From: Micractinium sp. NFX-FRZ
Taxonomy: Eukaryota > Chlorophyta > Trebouxiophyceae > Chlorellales > Chlorellaceae
DNA length: 64,000 nucleotides
Assembly: GCA_029339195.1 (NCBI GenBank)
Contig: JAPTJF010000058.1
Span: 62,001-126,000, forward strand
Direction: 5' to 3'
Shown piece after piece: positions 19,478 to 31,592 of the stretch (position 1 is the first letter of the stretch; every line of letters starts with the position of its first letter). The notes under the pieces are model-generated. The model searched no databases and had not been told where the DNA came from. It was given only the letters and a program-made list of their open reading frames with translations. Position numbers and translations under genes: made by a program.

Positions 19478-20767
19478 GCACTCAGGTCCTGGTCCCCTCT
19501 GTGCCAGCAGCAGTCCCATTGACGGTGCTTGTATGGAACGCTGTGGGCACGGCGTGAGTGAGTGCGTGCGGCAAGCGGCAGCTGCGGCTGCTGCAGGCGG
19601 GCCCAGCTATGCCGGGTGGGGCCCTCCGTGCTTGCCACCTGCCGGAGCGCAGCCTGACAGCTTGGTCCGCCGCAGAGGCGGAGGAATGCCTGGCCAGGCG
19701 GGGCTTCCAGTTCAATTTCTTACATGAATTTCCTACTGTGTAAACTCGCCGTCATGTGAGGCAAATGCCGCAAGCAGGAGCTTGTGTCCAGCGGCAGGAA
19801 GAGCTGTGCCATTGTTTTGGTGCTTGTTGGGGCGCTGCACCAGCTGTACTGTGTGTGCCTGCCCAGCTTCCCATGGGCAATTGCTAGCGATTCTTGAGGT
19901 GTCACACTTGGCATATATACTCGCCTTCCTCCACCCAAAGGCTGCTGAGGTGGCAAAATGGAGCAGGCACCACGCCCGCGCTGTGGCGCTCTGCATGCTA
20001 TGCTGCCAGTCCGGCGCACTCAGAGGCGGCAGCCGCCGTCGCGCCAGCGCCAGGCCTGGCTTTTACCTTCAGCTTGAATTTGCTGTACAGTGTGTGCCCG
20101 CCACTCCTTCCACCGCTGATCAGCTTGTGGGCTGCCCAAACTTTGCCATCAGATCTGCAAGGTTGCCTGCCTGGGCGCGCTGCAGGTGGCCTGCATGGGT
20201 GGCAGCAAAGCAAGGCAGCCCATCAGTTCAAGGTGCTGCTCAGTGTTCTGGCAGGCAAGACCAGCCGTATGCCAACTTCCTGCAGGCAGCTGCACGACCA
20301 GCAGCAACGGCAGCACTCCGAGCCTTCCCAGCCCTCCAAGGCTCCCTCTGGCCGCTGCGCAGGCCTCCAGTCATGGCATGCGGCAGCTGCACACAGCTGT
20401 GCACATGGCCTCACCCAGGAGCAGCCGGCCTGCGCCGGGGGGCAGCCACCGCAGCTTGACCTTGTGGAACAGGATGACCACGCAGCGCTGGCACTGCTGG
20501 GCCGGCAGCCCTGCAGCCGTGGGGTGGGGGCAGCGCAGGGGTGTAGATGCATGTGAGGTGGTGGTCTGATTGGCTGGTGTGGACCAGCATCATGATGCAG
20601 CAGGGCTGGGCTCGCCGGGATGGAAGGTGTGTGCACAGCATCTTGGGCTGGGGCTTCAAGGAGCCTGCAGAGGACTTGCTGCTGGAGGCTGGGAGCCCTC
20701 TCTTTATGCACTGGGAGCACCCCAGCCAGCTGCAATGGTGCCAGGCCGGTCACGACATCGTTCCCTC
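19478..20767. other. Unassigned 1.3-kb convergent intergenic region
   Basis: This is the longest stretch without a confident gene. Its left end should be the MYND 3' UTR (TGTAA at 19739). Several stretches look exon-like: on the minus strand 20667-20550 (opening KPQPKMLCTH), 20515-20440 (containing QRCVVILFHKVKLRW) and 20155-20065 (containing GHTLYSKFKLK, with AG before it and a GTAAAA donor after it). I could not chain these in one frame or match a family. They may be 3' exons of the START-like gene, a pseudogene, or chance. Confidence 0.35.
19739..19743 (+). terminator. Candidate TGTAA polyadenylation signal of the MYND gene
   Basis: TGTAA lies about 260 nt after the stop at 19477, supporting transcript termination here. 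Confidence 0.4.
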
Positions 20768-22319
20768 CTACAATGCCCTCGCCCCACACCATGCGTGCGG
20801 TGCACTGCACATCAGCGTGCCCCCACCTGGCAGGCCAAGCGCGGCTGAGGTGAGCGGCAGGGCGGGGCTATCCGCTGCCTGTGCCGCTGGGTCCAGCTCT
20901 GCTGGCGGTGCGTTTCCGCCAGGTGAGGTGGCTGCAGATGCCGCGTGCAGCTTCTCAGCAGCTGCGTCAACCACAATGCCCAGCGACCTCAGCAGCTGCT
21001 CCACAGCAGCTGCCAGGTGTGCCGCCGGGTCTGCGCCAGGTGGCAGCGCCACCACAGCGTTCACGCCTTGCATCTCTTTGATCACGCCAGAGGGATGCAG
21101 CTGCCTGAAGCGCACCTGCAGGCCAGCGCGACAGGCACAGCAAATGGGGGTTACGCAGGCAAGACGGTCAGCTGGCGGCGCGCTGGCGCCGGTTGGTGTG
21201 TCGCTTTGGATGCGATCAGGCAGACCTCACACGTCAGCCTAGCACCCTTCATAGGGGCAAGTTGCCCCAACCCCACCCAGTCCCATCGATATCCCAAAAT
21301 CACCCCAGTGGCCCAGCCCACCTGGCCTTACCTGGCCGCCAGCGGGCGAGGCAGGCGGGGCCTGCAGCCACATGCGGAAGCAGGGCGTCTGGCGCATCCC
21401 CGCCACGTGGATGATGTTGTGCAGGCTGAAGGTGACCTCAGCAGGCGCAGCAGGCCCAGCGGGGGCAGCATGCACCTTCACGTCCTCCACACCCTGCAGT
21501 GCGGGGCAAACGCGACAGTAGACAGAGTTGTGTTCAGGGATGGAAGCAGGCAGGGCGGCGGGTTGAGCTGGTGCAGAGGTAGAATGCCTCCTTGCCAGAG
21601 GGAAGCAATGATTGGGCCCGGCAATAATTGCACACTTGTGCAGAGCATGTGGCAAGGTGCGTGCAGTTGGTGGGTCGTGCACGGCAAGCAGCGAGCGCCA
21701 GAGCTGAGGATACGAGGGGTCCTGGTTCCCGTGCACACGCAGCACAGGGCCTCCCTCCTCTCTCCCTCTCACATGCACGGATGAGTAGACGCTCTCCCAG
21801 TCCCCCGGGGAGGAGAGGAAGCGGAGCACGTCCTCTGGGGGGGCGTCCAGCACCGCGGCAGCGGTGAAGCCGGCCAGGTGGCCTGCGCTTGCATGTGCAA
21901 GTGTAAGGGGGCAGGCTGTGAGGTTGGCAAGCGCTCGGTCAGAGCCCTGTCGGTCCCGCTAAGCAGCACCACCAGAGTTGCCTGGCCGATCCAGTTTGTC
22001 AGACGATCTTGCTGGGATGATGGGCGGTCAGCCTGGGTGAGTTGACAACGTTGAAGCTGGGAATGCCATGAGCTGCGTCCGCCCGTGCCGGCGGCGGCGG
22101 TGCGTCGGCGGCGGTGCGTCGGCGGCGGTGCACCCACAGCTCGCCACTTTCCCTCGCACCTGGCACCGCATCAATACGCTCGATGGTGACAGGCGGGCTC
22201 TTTCCCTGCTCCCGCTGCTTGCGCAAGCCCTCCTGCTGTTTAAGCACTGTTGGAGGTGCCAGGTGAGGCAAGGGCAGCGGAGAGCGCTGCTCCGCGGGGG
22301 TGATGCCGAGTGATGACAT
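20768..22319 (-). CDS. Hypothetical protein, possible START-like (SRPBCC) fold
   Basis: I do not recognise the family. Four exons (22319-22160, 21882-21773, 21493-21332, 21115-20768) join in frame to 259 residues from MSSLGITPAEQ. The middle part has the rhythm of a START-like lipid-binding fold: GFTAAAVLDAPPEDVLRFLS then GDWESVY (strand, helix, 'x-W' turn as in SRPBCC openings), then alternating strands (EVTFSLHNIIHV, FRMWLQAP, VRFRQLHPSGVIKEM) and a closing helix (AAHLAAAVEQLLRSLGIVVD). This is an inference from pattern only. The last 50 residues are Ala/Pro/Gly-rich and may instead be intron leading to 3' exons in the unassigned region. It is divergent from the ABCG gene. Confidence 0.55.
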
Positions 22320-22517
22320 GCTGCCGAGGGCAAAAGGAGCATACTGACGGCGAATCACAGTGTGCGCGTGCGCAACCAGTTCTGCCTCGACCAGGGCAGT
22401 AGTAGGACTGCCTGGTCGCCTCCCTCCAACAAACCCAAATGCACCGACAAGTGCCGCTTTTCCCGAACCCAGCATCCCGAAGATATTAGCGCTTTCATAT
22501 ATTGGTTTAGCCTGAGA
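22320..22517. promoter_or_regulatory. Shared divergent promoter, START-like gene / ABCG transporter
   Basis: Only 198 bp separate two outward-facing start codons, the shortest such gap in the window. Confidence 0.55.
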
Positions 22518-23508
22518 ATGGTACTGGGTGCACAGCCGCTGGACCTTGAGGCGCCATCGAGCCTGCCCGCCGCGCTCGAGGCAGAGGACAAGCTTGCCGG
22601 CTCGGCATCGTCCCAGAAAGATGGGTACGCAAAAGCGCGAGCTGAACGGCACAGCGGAGCAGCGGCAGCAGGCGACGGCCGCGCCAACCCCCCTCCTACG
22701 CCCTGCCCTCCTGCCTCCCTCGCTGGCTGCTGCCTCCCACCCTGCCTCCCTCCCTGCCTGCTGCCCTGCTGGCCCCCCCCCTCCCATCACCTGGCCAACG
22801 CTCTGCCACTGCTTCTCCCCCCTCCCTGCAGCCCCTCTGAACCCCCCAGCCTGCTCCCCGGCCTGTCAGAGGTGGCAGCTGCCGGGCTCAGCAGGTTCAC
22901 CCACATCCACCCCATGCTGCTGGAGTGGCAGTCCCTGACCTACGCAGTCGGCTCCGGCTGGTGGGGCAGGGGCGCAGCAAAAACGGTGCTGGGCGGGGTG
23001 AGCGGGCAGGCACGCCCGGGGCAGCTGCTGGCGGTGATGGGACCCACAGGCGCGCAGGGGTGGGAGCAGAGGGTGGTGTATGGGGGGTGGGGGCAGCGGA
23101 AGAGGAGCGGGCACCCAGCACCATGCAGCCAGGACGGTCCGATTGCACCATGGTCCATCGGCGCGTGCTGCCGCAGCAAGCGGCCTGTGACCGCAGACCC
23201 AGCTTCGCTGTGAGCGAATGCGTGAGCTGCATCCTGCGTCCTGTCACATGCACTGCACCGCAGGCAGCGGGAAGACGAGCCTTCTCAAGGCGCTGGCGGG
23301 GCGGCTCCCCAAGGGGGGGAAGCTGGAAGGGAAGGTGCGTTGCATTTGGGGCCCGCACCTGTGGGCACACGCATGCCATGTCATCCCAGCCCTAGGCCCA
23401 GCAGCTGCCATTGTCCCAACGTCTGCATCCCACAACTGCCTGCCAGCCTGCATCCCTGGCGCCAGCTGGGCAGCGGTCAGATGCCTGCACTGTTTACACT
23501 CAATGTAC

Positions 23509-23543
<35 letters not shown>

Positions 23544-26500
23544 GGCTGCAGGTCTGGGTGAACGGGCGGCCACGCGGCCCAGGCTTCCAGAGCATCACCG
23601 CGTTTGTGATGCAGGTGGGGAGAGGGAGGCAGCCGGCTGAGTGCGAGCGCCAAGCGCGCTCGGGCGGAGGGGAGGGGCAAGCCTGCTAGCTGTCTGCTGC
23701 ATTGACTGGCGGCCTCAGCCCCTCCAAATGCACCCGCACCGCACCTCCCATCCCTTTATCATCCATGCCCATGGCAGGATGATGCGCTGTTCTACCAGCT
23801 GACCGTGAGGGAGACGCTGCGGTTTGCGGCAGGTGAGGGGGGGCTGGGATGTGAGCCGTTGGGGATGCTCCAGGCCGTCGCTGTCGTTCATGTCGTCGTT
23901 GGGGTGCACCTGCCGGGAGGAAAGGAGAGGGAGGGATGCGGGGAGATCAGTGGCATCCTGGGTTTGAGGAGCAGGTGTTTGGCAACCTCGCCGCATCTCC
24001 CACCCCTGAGAGTCCACATCAGCCCCGTTTGCACAAGTAGGCAGCCACGCCTGACTTCCAATACAGCACCGTCTTTGCTCAATGTGTTCTGTGCGCCCAA
24101 CCCGACCCCCGTCCCTGCAGGCATCCGCCTCCCAGCCGAGATGGGGCGGGCCGCCAAGGTAGCGCTGGTGGAGGCTGTGGTGCAGCGGCTGGGGCTGGGC
24201 AAGGCAGCAGATACTGTGGTGGGCAACACACTCATCCCAGGCATCAGCGGCGGCGAGCGCAAGCGCACCAGCATTGGTACGGCTCCCGGGACGAGGGCCT
24301 GAGGTTGTCCAGGGAAGGTGCAAGGTAGTGGCACAGGTGGCACAGGATCAGCTTGTGTGAGGATACCCAGGCTCAATGCTTCAGGCATTTGGGAGCTGGG
24401 GGCAGGACTGGTCAGCATTGTATGCCAATGTTGGCCTGCCCGCTCTGCCCTGAACGTGCCGCAGGTGTGGAGCTGCTGTCCAACCCGTCCCTGCTGTTCC
24501 TGGATGAACCCACCAGCGGTGAGATCGACTTGTCAACTACCTTTTTACCTACCGCCTACCATGCCACTCTCATATCCAATCTCCCTCCTCTCTTTCTCCT
24601 CCCTTCTGTCTCATCGTTCCTCGTTCCCCGCTCCGCGCTGCCTCCGTGATCACCGTCTCCCCACCTGCCAGTCCACACCTCATCCCACATGCGGTGCAGC
24701 AGGCGCTTCATTCTTGCGTGCTGCCCTTCATGAAGGCATGAAGCTGATCAGCTTGCTGAACTGGCGCCAGGACGGCCCTGTCTACCTACCTCCCCACCCG
24801 CCTGCATTGTGCCCACCCACTTTGCTTGTGTCTCGAGCCCGCCCGCAGGTCTGGACGCATTCCAGGCGCAAAACGTGATGCAGCAGCTGCTGTCGCTGGC
24901 GGGCGAGGGGCGCACGCTGGTGTGCACCATCCACCAGCCCCGCTCCTCCATCTGCCGCATGTTTGACCAGCTGATGCTCCTCAGCGAGGGGCGCACCATG
25001 TACGCTGGGCCGGCCGCCCAGGCTGCCGCCTACTTTGAGGCGGCAGGGCATGCGTGCCCGTCTTCCTTCAATCCAGCCGACTTTCTTCTGGACCTGACCA
25101 GCCTGGACTGCCGCAGTGCGGCTGCCGAGGAGGCCAGCCGTGAGCGCATCGCCTCCCTTGCCCACCGCTGGGCTGCGCATGATTGCAGCCAGCAGGGCGC
25201 TGCCGGGGTGAGCCACTGTCAGTGTGGTGGGGCTGGCGGGCACAGTTCCGTGGCCGCTGTTCTGCATCCGCTGCTGCCTGCCCTGCGCTCTGGGTCCAGC
25301 TGAGCCAGAACCCGGCTTCCCCTGTTCTGCTGCATTGCAGGGGGGCACCCAGCTGCAGCCCGTTGGCGTCAACTGCAGCAGCAGCAGCGGCAGCAGCGGC
25401 AGCAGCGGCATGAGCGAGGGGCGGCCACGCTTTGCCAACGGGCCTCTGCGGGAGTTCTGGCTCCTGCTGGGGCGTGCGGCACGGCAGGCCAGCCGCAGCC
25501 ACCTGGAAAACGTGAGTTGAGTGTGTGCATGTCAACCTAGCTGTAGTATGTGTAGAACAACAAAAGACAGTGTGTGTGCCCTGCACCCCTGTCTGCAGCA
25601 CCCCAGCCGCCATCCACTCATACCGTGCCAGTTCGATGCTTACCACAACCGCATGTCACACCACATGCCACTGACAGTGCTGTGCCGCGTGGTGCCTCAA
25701 TCTCCCACGCCCCCCAATCCTGCAGGCTGTTCTGGTTGGGCAGACGTGCGTGATTGCAGCAATGTTTGCCTGGCTGTACAGCAACACCAGCCAGTCGGAC
25801 CCCAGCGGTGCACAAGACGAGATCAGGTGCTGGCAGCTGCGCATGCTGTTGTCGTGATGCCAGCCAATGTGCTGTGGATACTGCCTGCCTGCAGCCAGTG
25901 GCTACTGGACTCCACTCTGCTGGCTAGCATGCATCATGCATGCATGGGTCAGGGCAGCATACGCATCCCCGCCCACGTGCCACCTGCCATACCACACCTC
26001 CGTGCCTTCCCCTTCCCTCTGCCTCCCCTGAATGCAGCCTGCTTTTCCTCAGTGCCACCATAACCGCCATGAACGCGATGATGGGCTCGTGAGTAGCCGC
26101 GCCCGCCCCTGCCGGTGACGAGGGCTAGCTTGCCATGCCTCCAGCTCAGGCGCCAGCTCAGGCGCCGGCCCGCTGGCAGAAGCACCCAGCTAGCTCCCAG
26201 CCCTCAGCTGGATCCCGGCCTCCTCAACGGATGTCCCCAGAAGTGACAATAATTCTTGCCTTCTCAGCAATGCTCCGCTGTATGGCACTGTTGCAGGCTG
26301 ATCATCTTCTCGGTGGAACGCCCCGTCACCAGCCGGGAGCGCGCGTCACGGGCATGTGAGTGCCACCTTGCACGCCCTCAGTGGGGCTCTCGCCCATCGC
26401 CCGGAACTGCCCTCCCTGCTCGGTAGCGAATTGTTTTTCCGGGAGCCGTGTGGCCGGGCTCGGTGCGGACCCTGCAGTCGTCCATGTGCACGCCTCAGTA

Positions 26501-27785
26501 CTTGTTGTCCTACCGTTCCTGCTGCCCCGCAGACCGAGTGGCGCCCTACTACCTCGCCCGCCTGCTCGTCACCGTCCCCCTGCGCATCATCCAAGGACTG
26601 CTCTTTGGTGGGCACCTGCCGGCGTGGCCAGCAAGCTGACGTGCCTGCAAGCAACCACAGCAGGCGCAGCAGGCGCAGAGGAGCGGGAAGCCTGCTTGCT
26701 GCTTGCTGCTTGCCTGCACTTGCCGCGATGCTGCCGGCCTGCTATTACACCCTAATCCTTACAAACAGGTGGCACCAACGCAGCCCTCTTCCCTCTGGCT
26801 GTGCCATGCAGGCGCCATACTCTACTTTGCTGCCCGCCTCAACCCCACCGCCCCCGCCTTCCTCGCCTTTGTGGGCCTCATCGTGTGCGAGGACTTTGCG
26901 GGGCAGGGGCTGGGGCTGGCCATCTCGGCACTGGTGCCCGAAGAGAAGGTGGCGCTCGCGCTGGCGCCGCTGGTACGGGTGGGAAACGTGGGGTGGGGTG
27001 GGGCGGTGTGGGGCGGTGCATAGCACGGCATGGAGGGGTGGAAGAGGGATGGGAACCATGCTCTGTGACAGGACATACCCACATTCCCCCTTGTGCATCC
27101 AAGGCTGGCCGAGGGCTGCTGGCCTGCCTCACGACCTGCGCTCTTGCGCCCTGCCTTGTGCCTCACACCTCGCACTGCCCTGCAGGCCGTCATCTTCCTC
27201 ATGCTCTTCTCCGGCTTCTACGTCTCCTCCTCCGCGCTGCCAGCCGTGCTGGAGTGGGTCAAGTACATCAGCCACCTGTACTACGGATTCCAGGGGTGCG
27301 TACCGTGTGTACTGTGCACACCAAGGCAACACGCATCCTTGGAGGCAGCAAGCACGAGGCTGCCACGCTACTGGTGGCCGCTTGCACTCTGACACATTGA
27401 GTCATGCCATGCATGTCATGCCGCCAGCTGGACCCTGCTGTCCGCTGTGGCGTGTGCACCAGTGGCCTCGCCTGACCGCTGCCACCCTCCAATGTGCACA
27501 GCTTGCAACTGCTGCCCTCGGGTCCCCCTTGCTGCCCGCTGCCGCAGGCTGGCTGTGAACAATTTCCAGGGCCGCACAGGCTGGGCCTGCCCCGTTGGCG
27601 CGCCGCAGCCCTGCCAGCTCAGCGGCGCTGCCATTTTGGAGCAGCTAGGGTTTGGGGGGCACAGCGTGGGGCGTGCCTTCCTCGGCCTGGGGCTACTCAT
27701 GGTTGGGTACAACGCGCTGGGCCTGCTGTGCATGCTGCTGCGCACGCCGCGCTACCTGACGCTCAAGGCGCCGCCGCCATCTTGA
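22518..27785 (+). CDS. ABCG (White/Brown complex) half-size ABC transporter
   Basis: This ATP-driven membrane exporter of lipids or other hydrophobic compounds should act as a dimer. Sixteen exons (22518-22624, 22832-23049, 23264-23334, 23552-23614, 23778-23832, 24121-24276, 24465-24518, 24849-25207, 25341-25511, 25726-25826, 26038-26088, 26297-26355, 26533-26607, 26812-26972, 27186-27295, 27548-27785) give 682 residues. The nucleotide-binding domain comes first, as in ABCG: Walker A GPTGSGKT (about 106-113), signature ISGGERKRTSIG, Walker B LLFLDEPTSG, and the H-loop THQP-type VCTIHQPRSS. Five to six hydrophobic spans follow from about 420 to the C-terminus. The Walker A codon is split by an intron whose only frame-compatible donor is GC (ACAG|GCGCGC at 23050). 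The substrate cannot be told. Confidence 0.93.
23511..23544. repeat. (CTG)n microsatellite next to an intron acceptor
   Basis: About ten uninterrupted CTG triplets lie within the polypyrimidine region just before exon 4 of the ABCG gene, so length changes could affect splicing of that 63-nt exon. Confidence 0.9.
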
Positions 27786-28264
27786 GCGGCGTCAACGCAA
27801 CAGTGAGGGGCAGCGGTGGGATGACGCAGGACTGGCGCCATTGTGTGGTGCACTGCCTCCTGCCGCAGCTGAACCTTGCCGCTGCTATGGCGATTCCCTG
27901 AGAATATTTGAGAGAACTGCATTGGTGCCAACAATTCAAACTACACAGCGTACACAACGACTCAAGGCGCCAATTTAATCAATTCAAGGCTCAATTTACC
28001 TCACATATTGACTGCATTCAATGCAAGTTGCTGGCCCCATTATCTAAGCTTGCCGATCCTGTATTTCATTCAATCTGGCTGCATTGCTGGCCTGATCATC
28101 TCAGCTTGCCAATCCTGTTGATTGACAACTTTATTGCAATTAAGGATGTGCGATTTCTCCACCTACTTCAGTGTAAGCAACTCAGCAGGCTGCGTGATCA
28201 GTTCATGCATGTCCAATTGTATTGCACAACACATGGCATTGATGATGAGGCCGCCCCGCTTCAC
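27786..28264. other. Intergenic: convergent 3' ends, AT-richer
   Basis: The 479 bp between two stops contain a markedly less GC-rich block (about 27900-28250) with several CAATT/AATTCA strings. A plus-strand TGTAA at 28172-28176 could end the ABCG transcript. No exon is supported. Confidence 0.5.
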
Positions 28265-30166
28265 TTAGCCCTGCTGTGCTGCTGCCAAGAGCGCGCGCAC
28301 TCGCTCAAGCTCCGCCTCGCTGGCAACCTCCGTCTCCACCAGCGGTACCACGCCGTACTGGGCATAGACGCGCAGCACATGCAGCGTGGCCGCCTCTGCC
28401 GCCTCCACGCTGCCCAGATACTCCTCGCTGCAGAGGCGGGGGAGCAAGGGGATGGCAGCGGCAGAGGGGGGGTTTGGGATTACATAACCAGAGACACTCA
28501 CTGCGAGATGTACTATGCCAGTGCTTTGCAGATGACAGACCTGGGTGCTCCTGCCCCTGCCTCTGCAACGAAAAGCTGAGCTCGCCTGACAGCCGCCCCA
28601 CCGCAGCCTGCTCTTGCTCATTCAAGGGACGCGCCGCTCCATGCAGCCGTGAGGGTCTAACACGAGAATTGTTCCCACAACACCCCCAACCAGCCCTGCT
28701 CCTGGCTCACCTCAGGAACACCCCAGACCAGGGGCGGAACCGCATCTGAGCCAGGAAGCGCTTGCTGGGGAGCATGAGGGAGCCATACACCGCTGGCCTG
28801 GTAGCGAGCGGCGGCAGGCGCCGAGCGCTGCTGCCAGCTGGCGGCTCCGCACGCTGCTGGCCAGCATCTGCTGCTGGCACTGCCGCTGCAGCGGCTGCTG
28901 CTGATGGGGGTGGCGCGCCTGGCCGCCGTGCCCGCTTGGCAGGCCTCGCCAACTGCTGCTGCTGCCGTTGCTGCTGCGCCTGCTGTTCCTGCTGCTCTTT
29001 GCCCACTGTTTCCTCCCCCTGTGCCTGCTGCCCTTCTTCTGCCTGCTGCTGCTGCTGCTGCCCAAGTCCATCCAGTAGGCGACTCAGGAACTGGAGCCCA
29101 TCTGCCAGCCGCTCGACATCGCTACCAACCTGCAGCCAAGTGCAGCAGCAGCACATTGTTTCAGCGTCAGCCAGCAGGTTCAGCCCCCAAAGAGTGTGCA
29201 CTGCAGTGCAGTGAGTGTCTTGCGCGCCCTGCCTGCCCATGCAGCCACACTCCCTGTTTCACAACCCCAAGCTGCCTGGCGGCGTCACACGCTGGGCGTG
29301 ATCACCTGCTTGTTATTCTCATTGGCACCCACCATGCTCTTCTCCCTATGCTGCACCCACCTGTTCATTGGCACCCACCCGTACCAACCCTGGCCACCCC
29401 TCCATGCTCCACCCACCTGCAGGTACACTGCTGCCACTCTGCCCTGCCCCGCCTCCAGCTTGCTCCTCAACCGCTGCCGCTCCTCCGCCTGCCGCTGCTC
29501 ATCTGGAAAGTACGGGTTGAAAGCCACTGCCAGCGGGGGCAGCTGATTCTGTGGCGCTCCAGGTGGAGAGGACGCCGTTAGGAGCTGCAGGGCCTGCAGG
29601 GAGTCGAGGCGCCGCTTTGCGCTGCCGCTGACGAGCAGCATGGTGCAGCGGTCCAGGGCCGCCAGCTGGGCGGCGCACTGCTGCAGGGCCTGGAAGCTGG
29701 CCTCTGCTGACCTGGCGTAGTTGTGGCTGATGGAATAATGCACACACACTTCAGCGTCCTGCGGAACATTCATTGAGCGATCATCATTAAAGTGCTACCA
29801 GCCAGCCAGGCACTATCGGTGAGACAGGAAGGGAGGGCAGGCGTCAGCTGCTGCCAGTCCCACGCGGCCTGCTGGGTGCACGCAAATCCCAAGCGCACCG
29901 GAAGTGCTGTCACAAGTGTGCGTGCGTGCTCTATAAGAACGGCCAGCTCGCCTTTGCCCTGCAGCACAGTGGTGATCAGAGGGCACAGCGGGTCGGCGTG
30001 AGGGCGGCAGGCGTGGCGGTCGCTAGCGCCAATTTGAGCTGCTGCTTGCCTTGTTCGGCAAATTGACGCCTGATATTCCTGTATGCTGTTTCAGGAAGGG
30101 CAGCAGCGTGTCCTGCAAGTGTCGGGGCGACTTTGGGAAGAGCTCGAGGCGGAAAGGCAGCGCCAT
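28265..30166 (-). CDS. Protein distantly resembling methylenetetrahydrofolate reductase
   Basis: Five exons (30166-30050, 29958-29899, 29758-29417, 29129-28711, 28427-28265) join to 366 residues. The start MALPFRLELFPKSPRHLQDT, the strand-like CVHYSISHNYARS, the CTMLLVSGSAKRRLDSLQAL segment, AFNPYFPDEQRQAEERQRLR with SKLEAGQGRVAAVYLQVGSD, and RFRPWSGVFLR follow in order and rhythm the (beta-alpha)8 barrel of MTHFR-like proteins, where the 'K-x-EAGA' segment precedes a strand. I infer a distant relative; folate or flavin binding is not shown. A poly-Gln and Ala-rich insert breaks the second half. Intron 1 must use a GC donor (AAG|GCAAGC). Exon 2 (60 nt) is the weakest part of the model. Confidence 0.55.
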
Positions 30167-30405
30167 CGCGTTGCTGGCCTTCCACGGACAGGGGCGATGT
30201 ACCGATAACTGGCAGCATTAAGCCAACGCGAAAGGACAACAACTCCAGCGAGCTGTACTCAACCTTTCCTCCGCCCAAATTTCGTCTGCCGCCCGTTCGC
30301 CAGTCTAATGCATTTGCTAGCCACCGCATCACACATCTGTTGAAAAGGGTGCCCCCGCGCAGCCTCCCGTCGCTCCTTCCGGCTCTCCACTCCTAACCCA
30401 ACACC
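30167..30405. promoter_or_regulatory. Shared divergent promoter, MTHFR-like gene / bL27m
   Basis: The two outward-facing start codons are 239 bp apart. The stretch is less GC-rich than the flanking exons (for example CCCAAATTTCG near 30275) and has no canonical TATA box. Confidence 0.55.
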
Positions 30406-31263
30406 ATGCAGCGCTTGGGCGCCGCAGCGGCGGCGTGGCGCCGAACTTGCAGCGAGGCTATGCTCATGGCGCGGCAAGGTGGGCGACAGGACACATTGGA
30501 CCTGCTCCCCCTGTTTCTGCTGCGTGCGGCGCAGCCTCGTCTTGCTGCGTGTCTGACGCGAGTCCTTTCCATGCTGCAGGCGGCGCGGTAGGCCCCGCAG
30601 CCACGGTGACAGAGTGCTGCAGCTCCAGCGGCGGCAGTGGCGGTGTGGCGGCAGCGGGCGGCGCGCAGTGGCAGCAGCTGCGCTTTGCCTCCAAGAAGCA
30701 AGGTGGTTCCACGCAGAACACCAAGGACTCAAACCCCAAGTACCTGGGAGTCAAGCTCTTTGGCGGGCAGCGCTGCATTCCTGGCAACATCATCATGCGG
30801 CAGCGGGGCACTGAGTTCCACCCGGGGGCCAACGTTGGCATGGTGGGTGCAGGGTGTAGAGGGACATGCAGGCAGTGAGGGCGTGCTGTAGAGAGGAGCG
30901 ATGGTGTTTATGCTGCCATGTGTCGGGCAAATTCAGGATTGTGCTCATGTGCACCGGCTTGCTGCTGCTGGCGTGCCACGCTCCTGTCCGGACCACCTGC
31001 CAAGCCGGGTCATTCACCAAAGGGCGCCTGGCTTCCCCCCCTCTTCTTTAATGTTCCCCTCCCATCCTCCCCCTCTTGTCTTGCCACAGGGTCGCGACCA
31101 CACCATCTACTCGCTGATTGTGGGGCGGGTCAAGTTCAGCCGCGACATCAAGACCAAGCGGCGCTTCATCTCTGTGGAGCCGCTTGAGACGGCAGCAGCA
31201 GCAGCAGCGGGGCAGCAGGCCGGCGGGGTGCAGCGCTTGCAGCAGGCACGGCGCGCGCTGTAG
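30406..31263 (+). CDS. mrpl27: Mitochondrial large-subunit ribosomal protein bL27
   Basis: bL27 is a bacterial-type protein of the large ribosomal subunit whose N-terminus reaches the peptidyl-transferase centre. Three exons (30406-30478, 30580-30842, 31090-31263) give 169 residues. The core runs [55 protein letters not shown] and GRVKF, the full family signature. The leader is Arg/Ala-rich without acids at the start ([14 protein letters not shown]) and contains LRFAS before the core, resembling a mitochondrial cleavage region; hence mitochondrial rather than plastid. The C-terminus adds an Ala/Gln-rich tail of about 30 residues. Confidence 0.9.
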
Positions 31264-31592
31264 GTGCTTGTTACAAATGGCCTGTGCGACCGTGGCGCCT
31301 CGCCACTTGTACTTGCAATGAACGCGTGTTGCCATTGCTGTAAATCTAGCCACCAACAAGAAGCAGGGGGAGCAGGAGCTATGGCTCAAAGGGGGAAGAC
31401 AGGCGGAGGCAATACATATACAAATGAACATGTGACAGTACAAAAGAAGCAAAGGGTAATGAGCAGTACAGTGGGCCGTTGACGTGTTGACCATTCAAGA
31501 GGGTGCCGGAGTGGGGTTCCTTGGCGACACAGGAAAGCTGCCATCTAAATCACGAGGTTCTCTCATCGCTCTCACACTAAAACACACTGCAC
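31264..31592. other. Intergenic: convergent 3' UTRs of bL27m and the TBC gene
   Basis: No exon is supported in these 329 bp. TGTAA occurs on the plus strand at 31339-31343 and on the minus strand at 31271-31275, so the two 3' UTRs may overlap. Confidence 0.5.
31339..31343 (+). terminator. Candidate TGTAA polyadenylation signal of bL27m
   Basis: TGTAA lies about 75 nt after the stop at 31263. Confidence 0.5.

Noticed and set aside
19558..19743. Possible last MYND exon ending in HEFPTV
   Set aside because: It looks protein-like, but no donor in the preceding exon and acceptor here give a matching phase, and its stop overlaps a TGTAA element, which suits a 3' UTR better.
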